Shown: one piece after another, positions 1 to 6,578 of the stretch | Numbering within the stretch: position 1 is the stretch's first letter | Layout: every line of letters starts with the position of its first letter | DNA from: an uncultured Sulfuricurvum sp. | GTDB taxonomy: Bacteria; Campylobacterota; Campylobacteria; Campylobacterales; Sulfurimonadaceae | DNA length: 8,196 nt | Direction: 5' to 3' | Assembly (NCBI RefSeq): GCF_937936435.1 | Contig: NZ_CALDDG010000048.1 | Span: 1-8,196 of the forward strand | The notes under the pieces: generated by a model | Told to the model about the DNA's origin: nothing | Databases searched by the model: none | Seen by the model: the letters and a program-made list of their open reading frames with translations, nothing else | Program-made: the position numbers and the translations under genes

Positions 1-93
1 CAGAGCATCTTAAATCGGCTCCGACAAATCCTGACCGAAAGCCGCAAAAATCCCTTTGTCCGAATCGAGACGGAAGATATTTTAGATCATTAA
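1..93 (+). CDS. C-terminal fragment of an unrecognised protein
   Basis: The first reading frame is open from base 1 and ends at a TAA (91-93), giving a 30-residue tail that begins QSILNRLRQILTESRKNPF and ends ILDH. The composition (amphipathic, charged, helical) looks like the real end of a bacterial protein. The third frame is also open here, to about 161, but its residues look less protein-like (many Pro, Arg and Cys). I do not recognise the family. It ends 85 bases before potA on the same strand, so some read-through into the pot operon is possible, although potA seems to have its own promoter. Confidence 0.55.
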   Translation, partial: QSILNRLRQILTESRKNPFVRIETEDILDH

Positions 94-164
94 GCATCAT
101 GAAAAACACCTATTACAAAACGGTTACGCCTTCTATTCTACAACTGCATTTCGTATCCTAATTC

Positions 165-178
165 GATAAAATACCTCT
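165..178 (+). promoter_or_regulatory. Probable -10 element of the potABCD promoter
   Basis: The sequence gataaaat places a TAAAAT hexamer at 167-172, six bases before the potA ATG. The same hexamer precedes ppiC (6258-6263) and the histidine kinase gene (6680-6685). There is no clear -35 box, as is usual for vegetative promoters in Campylobacterota. If this -10 is used, transcription would start at about 178-180, on or next to the ATG, giving a leaderless or nearly leaderless mRNA. No Shine-Dalgarno sequence is visible in front of the ATG, which fits. The call rests on motif similarity only. Confidence 0.5.
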
Positions 179-1261
179 ATGAAAAACACTCTATTACGTT
201 TACAAAACATCTCTAAATCGTATGACGATGCCCTCGTTCTCAAAAATATCGATTTAGAGATATACAACGGTGAATTTTTAACCCTTTTAGGACCGAGCGG
301 GTGCGGGAAAACAACCATATTGCGAATCATCGGCGGATTCGAAGAGATCGATAGCGGAACCCTTTTTCTGAACGATGAAGAGATATCCAAACTTCCTCCG
401 AACAAACGAGGGTTCAATACCGTATTCCAAAGTTATGCCCTCTTTCCCCATCTCAATGTCTTCGACAACATCGCTTTCGGTCTCAAAATGAAAAAAATGC
501 CGAAAGAGAAGATAACGCAAGAAGTACAAGACGCACTGGCACTGGTTCAGCTTGGACAGTTCGGGCAGAAAATGGTTCACGAACTCTCCGGCGGGCAGCA
601 GCAGCGTGTCGCCATTGCCCGTGCGATTGTCAACAAACCCTCTATTTTGCTCCTGGATGAGAGCTTGAGCGCTTTAGACTATAAACTCCGCAAAATGATG
701 CAGATCGAACTCAAACAGATGCAGCGGAAACTGGGAATCACCTTTTTATTCGTCACTCACGATCAGGAAGAGGCCCTCAGCATGAGTGACCGTATTGTCG
801 TCATGAATAATGGTAAAATCGAACAAATTTCTACCCCAAAAGAGGTATATGAAAACCCGAAAAATATTTTTGTGGCGAACTTCATCGGACAGACCAATCT
901 CCTCGAAGCGGTATTGATCGATCGGGATAAAGCGTTGTTCGACATCGAAGGCAAAGAAATGGTGTTGGAACATTTCATCTCCAAAACCGCCGCGACCCAA
1001 TTTACCGTTCTGATCCGTCCCGAAGATTTTCGATGTGAACGAAATCTCGAAGACATCCGTTCAAACAACTATTTTGAAGGGGAACTAAAAGAGATCATTT
1101 ATAAAGGGGTCACAATCGACCTGATTATCGATCTTAGCGACGGGAAAACCGTCTTCGCCAGCGAGTTTTACAATGAAGACAGCGATGCACTGGAGTATAC
1201 CGTAGGGCAAAAGCTCTATATCTACTGGAACGACGGATGGGAAAGTATCCTTGAAAACTAA
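179..1261 (+). CDS. potA: Spermidine/putrescine ABC transporter ATP-binding protein PotA
   Basis: This is the cytoplasmic ATPase that powers polyamine uptake by the PotABCD importer. The 360-residue product has the full ABC set: Walker A GPSGCGKTT (38-46), Q-loop Gln84, signature LSGGQ (136-140), Walker B ILLLD with catalytic Glu161, D-loop SALD (164-167) and H-loop His194. A C-terminal TOBE-like regulatory region follows from about 235, including LIRPEDF (278-284), as in PotA and related CUT1/POT ATPases. Length is close to E. coli PotA. Start choice: the ATG at 179 is the only start between an in-frame TAA at 167 and the conserved N-terminus; it has no visible Shine-Dalgarno and lies six bases after a -10-like box. 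The specific assignment to polyamines comes mainly from the potB, potC and potD genes that follow with overlapping ends. A generic Fe or thiamine transporter ATPase would look similar in isolation. Confidence 0.93.
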   Translation: MKNTLLRLQNISKSYDDALVLKNIDLEIYNGEFLTLLGPSGCGKTTILRIIGGFEEIDSGTLFLNDEEISKLPPNKRGFNTVFQSYALFPHLNVFDNIAFGLKMKKMPKEKITQEVQDALALVQLGQFGQKMVHELSGGQQQRVAIARAIVNKPSILLLDESLSALDYKLRKMMQIELKQMQRKLGITFLFVTHDQEEALSMSDRIVVMNNGKIEQISTPKEVYENPKNIFVANFIGQTNLLEAVLIDRDKALFDIEGKEMVLEHFISKTAATQFTVLIRPEDFRCERNLEDIRSNNYFEGELKEIIYKGVTIDLIIDLSDGKTVFASEFYNEDSDALEYTVGQKLYIYWNDGWESILEN

Positions 1262-2114
1262 AGCCGGTTGGTTTGGAAAACTTTCCATATTCGGAATATC
1301 GTCATGGCTGGTCCTTTTCGGGCTATTGCCGTTCCTACTCGTCTTTATCGCCAGTTTTCTCACACGTGGGGACGAGGAGCTAATCCTCTATACTTTCAGC
1401 ACTGAGAGTTATCTCAAAATTTTCGATCCGCTTTATCTGGATGTTTTTCTCATCTCGTTTAAACTCTCTGCGATCTCCACGCTGATATGCCTAGTCATCG
1501 CATTCCCTTTTGCCTATTTTCTTTCTCAGGTCTCCCGCAAATACACCTCGTTACTGCTGGTACTGACGATCATCCCGTTTTGGACCAGTTCGCTGGTTCG
1601 CACGTACGCATTGGTCGTTATTCTAAAAACCAAAGGGGTGATGAACGCCGTTTTAATAGGGATGGGAATAGTTAACGAACCGATCGAAATTATCTACACC
1701 GACGTCGCTGTCATTATCGGTATGGTCTATACCCTTCTGCCGTTCATGATTCTGCCGCTGTATGCATCATTCGAAAAGTTCGATAAACGTCTGATCGAAG
1801 CAGCGCTCGATCTGGGTGCCGATCGACAAACCGTCATGGTCCGGATTATTATCCCCCTCGTCCTTCCGGGGATCATCGCCGGTATCAGTCTCGTATTTCT
1901 CCCCTCTTTAGGGATGTTTTTTATCTCCGATCTCCTCGGCGGTGCGAATGATCTCGTCATCGGGAACTTTATCAAAAATCAGTTTCTCACTTTCCGCGAC
2001 TGGCCGTTCGGCAGTGTCGCCAGCGTCATCCTGACTTTTCTCATGCTTTTGCTAATTTGGGTCTATTCACTTGCCGATAAAATCAATAAAAAGAAAAACG
2101 ATGAACTTTTTTAA
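1251..2114 (+). CDS. potB: Spermidine/putrescine ABC transporter permease PotB
   Basis: First of the two inner-membrane permeases of the polyamine importer. The 287-residue product has about six hydrophobic segments (near 15-37, 65-92, 100-125, 150-172, 200-225 and 255-275) and a permease EAA loop at about 183-208 (EAALDLGADRQTV, then IIPLVLPG), which contacts the ATPase. The start is a TTG at 1251, overlapping the end of potA by 11 bases. A purine-rich gggaaag (1239-1245) five bases upstream may serve as a ribosome site. No ATG or GTG lies early enough in this frame to give the first membrane segment, so TTG is the best choice. The overlap suggests translation coupled to potA. The lysine-rich C-terminus lies within the potC start region. 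Confidence 0.92.
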   Translation: MKTKAGWFGKLSIFGISSWLVLFGLLPFLLVFIASFLTRGDEELILYTFSTESYLKIFDPLYLDVFLISFKLSAISTLICLVIAFPFAYFLSQVSRKYTSLLLVLTIIPFWTSSLVRTYALVVILKTKGVMNAVLIGMGIVNEPIEIIYTDVAVIIGMVYTLLPFMILPLYASFEKFDKRLIEAALDLGADRQTVMVRIIIPLVLPGIIAGISLVFLPSLGMFFISDLLGGANDLVIGNFIKNQFLTFRDWPFGSVASVILTFLMLLLIWVYSLADKINKKKNDELF

Positions 2115-2868
2115 ACGGCTCTATCTTTTTTCGGTCTTCTCTTTTTTATATCTACCGATTTTCATTTTGATTCTCTATTCATTCAACAATTCTAAATACT
2201 CCCTCAACTGGAGCGGATTTACGCTGAAATGGTATGACAAACTAATGGAGAACGAGGAGCTGCTCGACGCCGCTATCCACTCGATCATGGTAGCGACAAG
2301 CTCCTCGCTTATCGCAACATTACTCGGAAGCATCGGTGCCGTCGCTTTTTTTCGATACACTTTTTCCGGTAAAAAATTGTTAAACGCCATCGTCTTCATC
2401 CTCATTATGTCACCCGAAATCGTCATGGGAATCGCATTGCTCATACTGTTCGTACTGCTCAACATTCAACTCGGTTTTACCTCGCTTTTGATTGCCCATA
2501 TCTCGTTTTCTCTCCCGTTCGTACTGGTTACCGTGATGAGCCGTCTAAGCGGTTTTGACAAAAATATTATCGAAGCCGCCCGTGATCTGGGTGCCGGAGA
2601 GATGGATATTTTCACACGCGTCATCCTACCGAACATACTTCCCGCCGTAATCGCGGGGTTTTTACTCAGCTTTACCCTTTCGCTGGATGATGTCATCATC
2701 AGTTTTTTTGTGAGCGGAACCGATTTCGAGATCCTTCCGATCAAGATCTTTTCGATGGTACGGCTCGGAGTAAGTCCCGAGATTAATGCCTTATCTGCTA
2801 TCATGTTCACCTTTACTATCGTGGTAGTCGCACTATCTCAATTTTTAATCAGGGAGAGAATTCAATGA
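2101..2868 (+). CDS. potC: Spermidine/putrescine ABC transporter permease PotC
   Basis: Second inner-membrane permease, the partner of PotB. From the ATG at 2101 the protein has 255 residues, near the usual PotC length. It has about six membrane segments (near 8-28, 60-85, 95-120, 125-147, 180-203 and 230-250), a conserved SLDDVIISFF stretch (194-203) and an EAA loop (158-182, EAARDLGAGEMDI then VILPNILP). A TTG at 2071 would add ten basic residues, but the ATG places a short MNFFKRLYLF before the first membrane helix as in typical PotC, so I prefer 2101. This start overlaps potB by 14 bases, and only a weak purine stretch (aagaaaaa) precedes it, so expression probably depends on coupling to potB. 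Confidence 0.92.
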   Translation: MNFFKRLYLFSVFSFLYLPIFILILYSFNNSKYSLNWSGFTLKWYDKLMENEELLDAAIHSIMVATSSSLIATLLGSIGAVAFFRYTFSGKKLLNAIVFILIMSPEIVMGIALLILFVLLNIQLGFTSLLIAHISFSLPFVLVTVMSRLSGFDKNIIEAARDLGAGEMDIFTRVILPNILPAVIAGFLLSFTLSLDDVIISFFVSGTDFEILPIKIFSMVRLGVSPEINALSAIMFTFTIVVVALSQFLIRERIQ

Positions 2869-3890
2869 AAAAAATCCTTTCAGGTTTATTGCTGCTCGGG
2901 TCTGTGGCATTCGGAGCCGATAACGTATTATACGTCTACAATTGGAGCGAATATCTGCCCCAAAAAGTGATCAAGCAATTTGAAAAAGAGAGCGGGATAA
3001 AGGTCAAGTATTCAACGTACGACAGCAATGAAGCGATGTATGCCAAGATCAAAACCGATAAAAAAAGCAGTTACGACATTATCGTCCCTTCCACATACTT
3101 CGTCAGCAAAATGTCAAAAGAGGGATTACTCGCTCCGATCGACAAAAGCAAGATTCCCAACTTCAAGAATCTAGACCAAACTCTCCTCTACAAACCGTTC
3201 GATCCGAAAAACGACTATTCCGTTCCGTATCTATGGGGAAGCACCGGAATTTCCTACAATTCGGCACTTTTGGGCAAAGGGGCTGTTACCTCTTGGGCCG
3301 ATCTATGGAATCCGAAATACAAAAAATCGGTTCTCCTCACCGACGATCTGCGCGAAGTATTCGGAATGAGTCTCAAAGTACTCGGATACAGCGCCAACGA
3401 CACCGATCCCAAACATATCGAACAGGCTTATCAAAAGCTTCTGGCTCTCAAACCCAATGTCAAAGTATTCAATTCCGAGTCTCCTAAACAGGTTTATCTG
3501 AGCGAAGAGGTCAAACTCGGTATGAATTTTAACGGCGAAAACTATATGGCAAACCAGGAGTCGCCTGATTTGAAATACGTCTATCCGAAAGAAGGGATCA
3601 TGCTCTGGGTTGATTCTCTGGTCATTCCGAAAAATGCCAAACATATCGACAGTGCCCATAAATTTATCAATTTTCTTCTAAAACCGGAAATCGGAAAAAT
3701 CATTTCCGAAGAGATCGGCTACGCGTCTCCGAATGCCGCATCGGTCAAACTTCTTCCTAAAGCGGTACAGTCCAACCGAATCATCTATCCGAATGCTCAG
3801 GACCTGAAAAACAGCGAATTCCAAACCGATATCGGCAGTGCCGTCAAAGTGTATGAAAAATACTGGGAACGTTTCAAAGCTCTCAAATAG
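2865..3890 (+). CDS. potD: Periplasmic spermidine/putrescine-binding protein PotD
   Basis: Periplasmic receptor that captures polyamine and hands it to PotBC. The 341-residue product has a Sec signal peptide (MKKILSGLLLLGSVAFG, cleavage near 17-18) and then the mature start DNVLYVYNWSEYLP, a hallmark of PotD/PotF. With a constant offset of seven, residues I recall as polyamine contacts in E. coli PotD are matched: Trp27, Glu29, Tyr30, Tyr78, Asp161, Glu164, Trp248, Asp250, Tyr286 and Gln320. The exception is Phe222 where E. coli has Trp229. The ATG overlaps the potC stop (ATGA) and has a good ribosome site, agggagag (2851-2858), the strongest in the operon, which fits the excess of binding protein over permease usually needed. 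Specificity between spermidine and putrescine cannot be settled from sequence alone. Confidence 0.95.
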   Translation: MKKILSGLLLLGSVAFGADNVLYVYNWSEYLPQKVIKQFEKESGIKVKYSTYDSNEAMYAKIKTDKKSSYDIIVPSTYFVSKMSKEGLLAPIDKSKIPNFKNLDQTLLYKPFDPKNDYSVPYLWGSTGISYNSALLGKGAVTSWADLWNPKYKKSVLLTDDLREVFGMSLKVLGYSANDTDPKHIEQAYQKLLALKPNVKVFNSESPKQVYLSEEVKLGMNFNGENYMANQESPDLKYVYPKEGIMLWVDSLVIPKNAKHIDSAHKFINFLLKPEIGKIISEEIGYASPNAASVKLLPKAVQSNRIIYPNAQDLKNSEFQTDIGSAVKVYEKYWERFKALK

Positions 3891-3919
3891 TATCCGCCGC
3901 TATCATCAATTATCCAAAG

Positions 3920-3946
3920 GTGGGGTATGATTCCCCCACTCTTTCC
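3920..3946 (+). terminator. Weak hairpin after potD, possible terminator or attenuator
   Basis: GTGGGG (3920-3925) pairs with CCCCAC (3934-3939) around an eight-base loop, and a G-T pair could extend it by one. The tail is ctttcct, with few T residues, so as an intrinsic terminator it is weak. It lies 29 bases after the potD stop and 21 bases before the next start, so it may reduce read-through from pot into the exporter gene rather than stop it. It also contains the ribosome-site-like aaaggtgggg. Confidence 0.4.
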
Positions 3947-3960
3947 TAAAGATACCGACC

Positions 3961-5115
3961 ATGCAAAAAGCTTATAATCATATTCTTCTAGTCGTTTTAC
4001 TCGCAGCGCTTACCTCCGTGACCCCTTTAGCGATCGATACCTATCTTCCTTCCATGCCTGAAATCGCCCGTTTTTTGCATGTCGGAATCGAAAAAATCGA
4101 GATGACGATCAGTATCTTTTTACTCTTCTTTGCCGTAGGACAGCTTATCGGAGGGATACTCTCCGACCGTATCGGCAGGCGCAGCACCGCTTTGATCGGA
4201 TTGTCGCTCTTTGCCGCAGCCGATTTTGCCCTCTTTCTGACCACTACCCTCGAAGAACTCTACCTCTTCCGCGGAATGCAGGCCCTTGCAGGAGGATTGG
4301 CCATCGTCAACGCTCCGGCGATAGTGCGCGATCTGTTTCACGGAAAAGAGGCAGCCAAAATCTTTTCGACCATAGCTTCGATTACGATGATTGCACCGAT
4401 GGTCGCCCCCGCTTTGGGTTCGCTCGTCATCTCCTATTTCTCCTGGAATTACGTCTTCTTGTTCCTGGGCATATACAGCACTTCCGTTTTCCTCATCCTC
4501 TTTTTCTACCTCCCCGAAACAGGCTCTAAAACCCGTTCACAGATTGCAGAAGCCTATAAAAGAGTATTGACCCACAAAGAGGCTCTCGGTTATATTCTCG
4601 CCCTCTCCTTTTCTTTTTCAGGGATGTTCATTTTTATTGAAAAATCGAGTTTTATCTATATGGAATATTTCCATGTCAGCAAACAGCTTTTCCCTTTCTT
4701 GTTCGGCGCTAACGTCCTTGTCATGATTGCGCTGACCCGTTTGAATATCAAAATGGTTCAAACCTATGAGCCCAAAACCATCTTATCTGCCGGGATGACG
4801 ATCCAGCTGGCAGCGGGAACCGTGCTCTTACTCCTCTCCTTTTCACCCAATCTTCCGGCTGTCTTTTTTGCAATGACAATCTATGTCGGAATACTCGGAA
4901 TCATTTTCGGAAACGGAATTGCCCTGGCGTTGGAATTCTTCAAAAATGACAGCGGCGTCGCCAATTCCGTCATAGGCGTGACCGAATTTACAATTGCCGG
5001 AACCATCGGATTTATCGCCTCTTCCATTCATACCGGAACCTTGATTCCGATATTTGCCATGATGGCGGCAACGCCGTTGCTTGCCCTGTTTTCATTACGG
5101 TTATTGCGTCCCTGA
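3961..5115 (+). CDS. MFS drug-resistance transporter, Bcr/CflA family
   Basis: Inner-membrane proton-coupled exporter of the major facilitator superfamily (DHA1 group). The 384-residue protein has about twelve hydrophobic segments. N-terminal AIDTYLPSMP (24-33) is characteristic of the Bcr/CflA subfamily. MFS motif A is present as GGILSDRIGRR (64-74). A motif B-like LFRGMQALAGG (102-112) carries Arg104, and an antiporter motif C-like APMVAPALGS (145-154) lies in helix 5. Length matches the family. Bcr/CflA members export bicyclomycin, chloramphenicol, sulfonamides or small metabolites, and the substrate here cannot be read from sequence. The ATG at 3961 has only a weak taaaga stretch upstream. 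The gene follows potD by 70 bases with no evident promoter, so it may be transcribed by read-through from the pot operon. A role in exporting polyamines or related amines would be speculation. Confidence 0.9.
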   Translation: MQKAYNHILLVVLLAALTSVTPLAIDTYLPSMPEIARFLHVGIEKIEMTISIFLLFFAVGQLIGGILSDRIGRRSTALIGLSLFAAADFALFLTTTLEELYLFRGMQALAGGLAIVNAPAIVRDLFHGKEAAKIFSTIASITMIAPMVAPALGSLVISYFSWNYVFLFLGIYSTSVFLILFFYLPETGSKTRSQIAEAYKRVLTHKEALGYILALSFSFSGMFIFIEKSSFIYMEYFHVSKQLFPFLFGANVLVMIALTRLNIKMVQTYEPKTILSAGMTIQLAAGTVLLLLSFSPNLPAVFFAMTIYVGILGIIFGNGIALALEFFKNDSGVANSVIGVTEFTIAGTIGFIASSIHTGTLIPIFAMMAATPLLALFSLRLLRP

Positions 5116-5128
5116 CGATACCGTGCCT

Positions 5129-5689
5129 ATGCGTATTTATATCGTTTTACTTTTCTCGGTTTTTCCGCTGCTCAGCGCCAATGATATCGCCCAATTACGA
5201 CTCGATGATTATCGGGATTTTATGAATAAAATATCCTCAAAGCCTAAAATAGTGCAAATCGAACAAGTTAACGCCTATTTTAACCGTATTGTCAACGATT
5301 ATGACACTCATATATGGGGACAAGAAGACTATTGGGCAACCCCTAAAGAATTTATCGTCAGAGGCGGCGGAGACTGCGAAGATTTCGTATTTGCCAAATA
5401 TTTTACCCTCAAAGCATTAGGATTTGCTCCCTCTTCCATGATGATCTATATTGTCAAAGTACACAGCGAACGGGACTTTCATGCCGTACTGGGCGTACGT
5501 AACGATCGAAACGAGACTCTTATCCTCGACAATCTCAGTTGGAAGGTCCTTCCGATCCAAAAGAGAACGGATCTGCATATCCTCTACGACTTAAACGACC
5601 CTCGGCTCAGTAAGGCAACCGATCCGCTCACCCGTCATATCGTTGCCAGCTACCGAAATCTTCTCCAAAAAATCGATAACGGCCAATAA
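5129..5689 (+). CDS. LapG-like periplasmic transglutaminase-fold cysteine protease
   Basis: Predicted bacterial transglutaminase-like cysteine peptidase (BTLCP/DUF920), the family of LapG, a calcium-dependent periplasmic protease that releases large surface adhesins and so controls biofilm attachment. From the ATG at 5129 the product has 186 residues: a signal peptide (MRIYIVLLFSVFPLLSA, 1-17), then the catalytic triad Cys83 in GGGDCED, His118 in DFHAVL and Asp134 in LILDNL. The acidic residues around Cys83 match the calcium-binding area of LapG. The start is uncertain. An in-frame GTG at 5123 and a TTG at 5081 would extend it, and no clear Shine-Dalgarno is present, but ATG 5129 begins a clean signal peptide. 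It lies 13 bases after the MFS gene and is probably cotranscribed. The usual partners, LapD and an RTX-type adhesin, are not in the window. Confidence 0.85.
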   Translation: MRIYIVLLFSVFPLLSANDIAQLRLDDYRDFMNKISSKPKIVQIEQVNAYFNRIVNDYDTHIWGQEDYWATPKEFIVRGGGDCEDFVFAKYFTLKALGFAPSSMMIYIVKVHSERDFHAVLGVRNDRNETLILDNLSWKVLPIQKRTDLHILYDLNDPRLSKATDPLTRHIVASYRNLLQKIDNGQ

Positions 5690-5704
5690 TCTGTCGAGAG
5701 ATTA
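5687..5704. terminator. Small inverted repeat between convergent genes
   Basis: TAATCT (5687-5692) and AGATTA (5699-5704) form a perfect six-base inverted repeat around the loop gtcgag. The left arm begins with the TAA stop of the lapG-like gene and the right arm ends with the complement of the trxC stop. It could be a minimal two-way terminator, but the stem is AT-rich and no T-tract follows on either strand, so its strength is doubtful. Confidence 0.25.
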
Positions 5705-6145
5705 AAGGGTCATCTGAATCAGACTCTCCGCCCACATCGATAGTTGGTCCTTGGAAAGGGCACTGCTAAAACGGTTCACCTCTTTGGCATTTTTAAAAGC
5801 GACTATCGTCGGAAGCATATTGACTCCGTACTGACGAGCCAAATCAGGATCGTTTTGGGTATTGATCTTGATAAAACGGACTTCAAGACCGAATGAAGCG
5901 GCCGCTTTTTCATAATCGGGAGCCATTTTCATACACGGTGCGCATTCCGGAGAGTAAAAATCGACCAAAACCGGAATATCATTTTCGAAAATATGCTGAT
6001 TAAACCCTTGTACATCGCATTCGACCGGAACCGTATCCAAAAGGGAGTGACTGCACGCTTCGCATACGACATTTTCGCGGGTAACTTCATTTTTAACGTG
6101 ATTGATATGGTTACAACGGACACATACGATCTTAAGCGATTCCAT
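5702..6145 (-). CDS. trxC: Thioredoxin 2-like protein (TrxC) with N-terminal zinc finger and ECAPC active site
   Basis: Cytoplasmic thiol-disulfide oxidoreductase. The 147-residue product has an N-terminal zinc-ribbon with two CxxC pairs (Cys8/Cys11 and Cys28/Cys31), as in E. coli TrxC, then a thioredoxin domain from about 45. The active site is Cys68-Ala-Pro-Cys71 in SPECAPCMKMAP, and the cis-proline is Pro112 in MLPTI. Usual TrxC has WCGPC; here the preceding Trp is Glu and the Gly is Ala, which should change redox potential and partner contacts. Both cysteines remain, so activity is expected. The ATG (complement of 6143-6145) has a good ribosome site, aggagc on the minus strand (complement of 6153-6158). 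The gene converges with the lapG-like gene and diverges from ppiC. TrxC family members reduce targets during oxidative stress; regulation here is not visible. Confidence 0.88.
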   Translation of the reverse strand: MESLKIVCVRCNHINHVKNEVTRENVVCEACSHSLLDTVPVECDVQGFNQHIFENDIPVLVDFYSPECAPCMKMAPDYEKAAASFGLEVRFIKINTQNDPDLARQYGVNMLPTIVAFKNAKEVNRFSSALSKDQLSMWAESLIQMTL

Positions 6146-6289
6146 AATACAGGCTCCTAGATAAGTATTTTCGATATCCTTCCGTATGCAAATACCATGC
6201 TAACGATTCTGATACGCCGCACAGACATCTATAAGCGGGTGTTGCGAAACCTTTCAGTAAAATACCGAAAATCACTCCAAAGGATCATC
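6146..6289. promoter_or_regulatory. Divergent promoter region of trxC and ppiC
   Basis: This 144-base gap separates two divergent genes. On the plus strand, cagtaaaatacc gives a TAAAAT -10 box at 6258-6263. With transcription starting near 6270, the ppiC leader would be about 20 bases and hold a ribosome site, aaagga (6279-6284), five bases before the ATG. No -35 box is obvious. On the minus strand the trxC ribosome site is clear, but I see only a vague A+T-rich -10 candidate (around 6164-6172). An open frame reaches back to 6197 ahead of ppiC, but it crosses this promoter and is unlikely to be translated. Confidence 0.5.
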
Positions 6290-6568
6290 ATGGCATGGGC
6301 AATCGCACGGCATATTTTGGTAAGCACCGAAGCTGAATGCAACGAACTGAAAACACAAATCGAGAACGGAGCCTCTTTTGCCGAGATAGCGGCAGAGCAT
6401 TCACAATGCCCTTCCGGACGAAAAGGGGGAGATTTGGGACGTTTCACTCCGGGTCAAATGGTACAAGAATTCGACACTGCCGTATTTAACGGTGATGTCG
6501 GTGTACTCTACGGTCCGATCAAAACCCAATTCGGCTTCCATCTCCTCGAAGTAACCGCACGCGGATAA
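6290..6568 (+). CDS. ppiC: Small parvulin-type peptidyl-prolyl cis-trans isomerase (PpiC-like)
   Basis: Stand-alone cytoplasmic parvulin that speeds cis-trans isomerisation of X-Pro bonds. From the ATG at 6290 it has 92 residues, almost exactly the length of E. coli PpiC (Par10). Family motifs are all present: AxHIL with His8, SQCPSGRKGGDLG with Cys40 (38-50), GQMVQEFD with Met57 and Phe61, and TQFGFH with His84. There is no signal peptide and no chaperone domain, so it differs from SurA, PpiD or the secreted Cbf2/PEB4 type parvulins of Campylobacterota. A longer reading with a TTG/ATG-type start at 6197 would add 31 basic residues unlike any parvulin, while 6290 has an aaagga ribosome site five bases upstream. 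It has its own promoter and terminator and is probably monocistronic. Confidence 0.93.
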   Translation: MAWAIARHILVSTEAECNELKTQIENGASFAEIAAEHSQCPSGRKGGDLGRFTPGQMVQEFDTAVFNGDVGVLYGPIKTQFGFHLLEVTARG

Positions 6569-6578
6569 CGGCATCGAT

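Noticed and set aside
1..161. Third-frame open stretch running from the window edge to about 161
   Set aside because: Its residues are rich in Pro, Arg and Cys with no protein-like pattern, and the first frame ending at 93 is more credible.
2071..2100. TTG start adding ten residues to PotC
   Set aside because: The ATG at 2101 gives the normal PotC N-terminus just ahead of the first membrane helix; the extension lies inside the end of potB and is only a frame artefact.
3233..3659. Open frames on both strands within potD
   Set aside because: Low-complexity, charged translations without domains, fully inside a strongly supported potD gene.
5081..5128. Longer N-terminus of the LapG-like protein from TTG 5081
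   Set aside because: It would overlap the MFS gene by 35 bases and put 16 non-hydrophobic residues before a clean signal peptide beginning at ATG 5129.
6242..6247. TTGCGA as a -35 box for ppiC
   Set aside because: It lies only ten bases before the TAAAAT box, too close for a standard sigma-70 promoter.
6197..6289. N-terminal extension of the parvulin reading frame
   Set aside because: It crosses the -10 box at 6258-6263, adds basic residues not found in parvulins, and the ATG at 6290 has a ribosome site and gives the standard 92-residue length.
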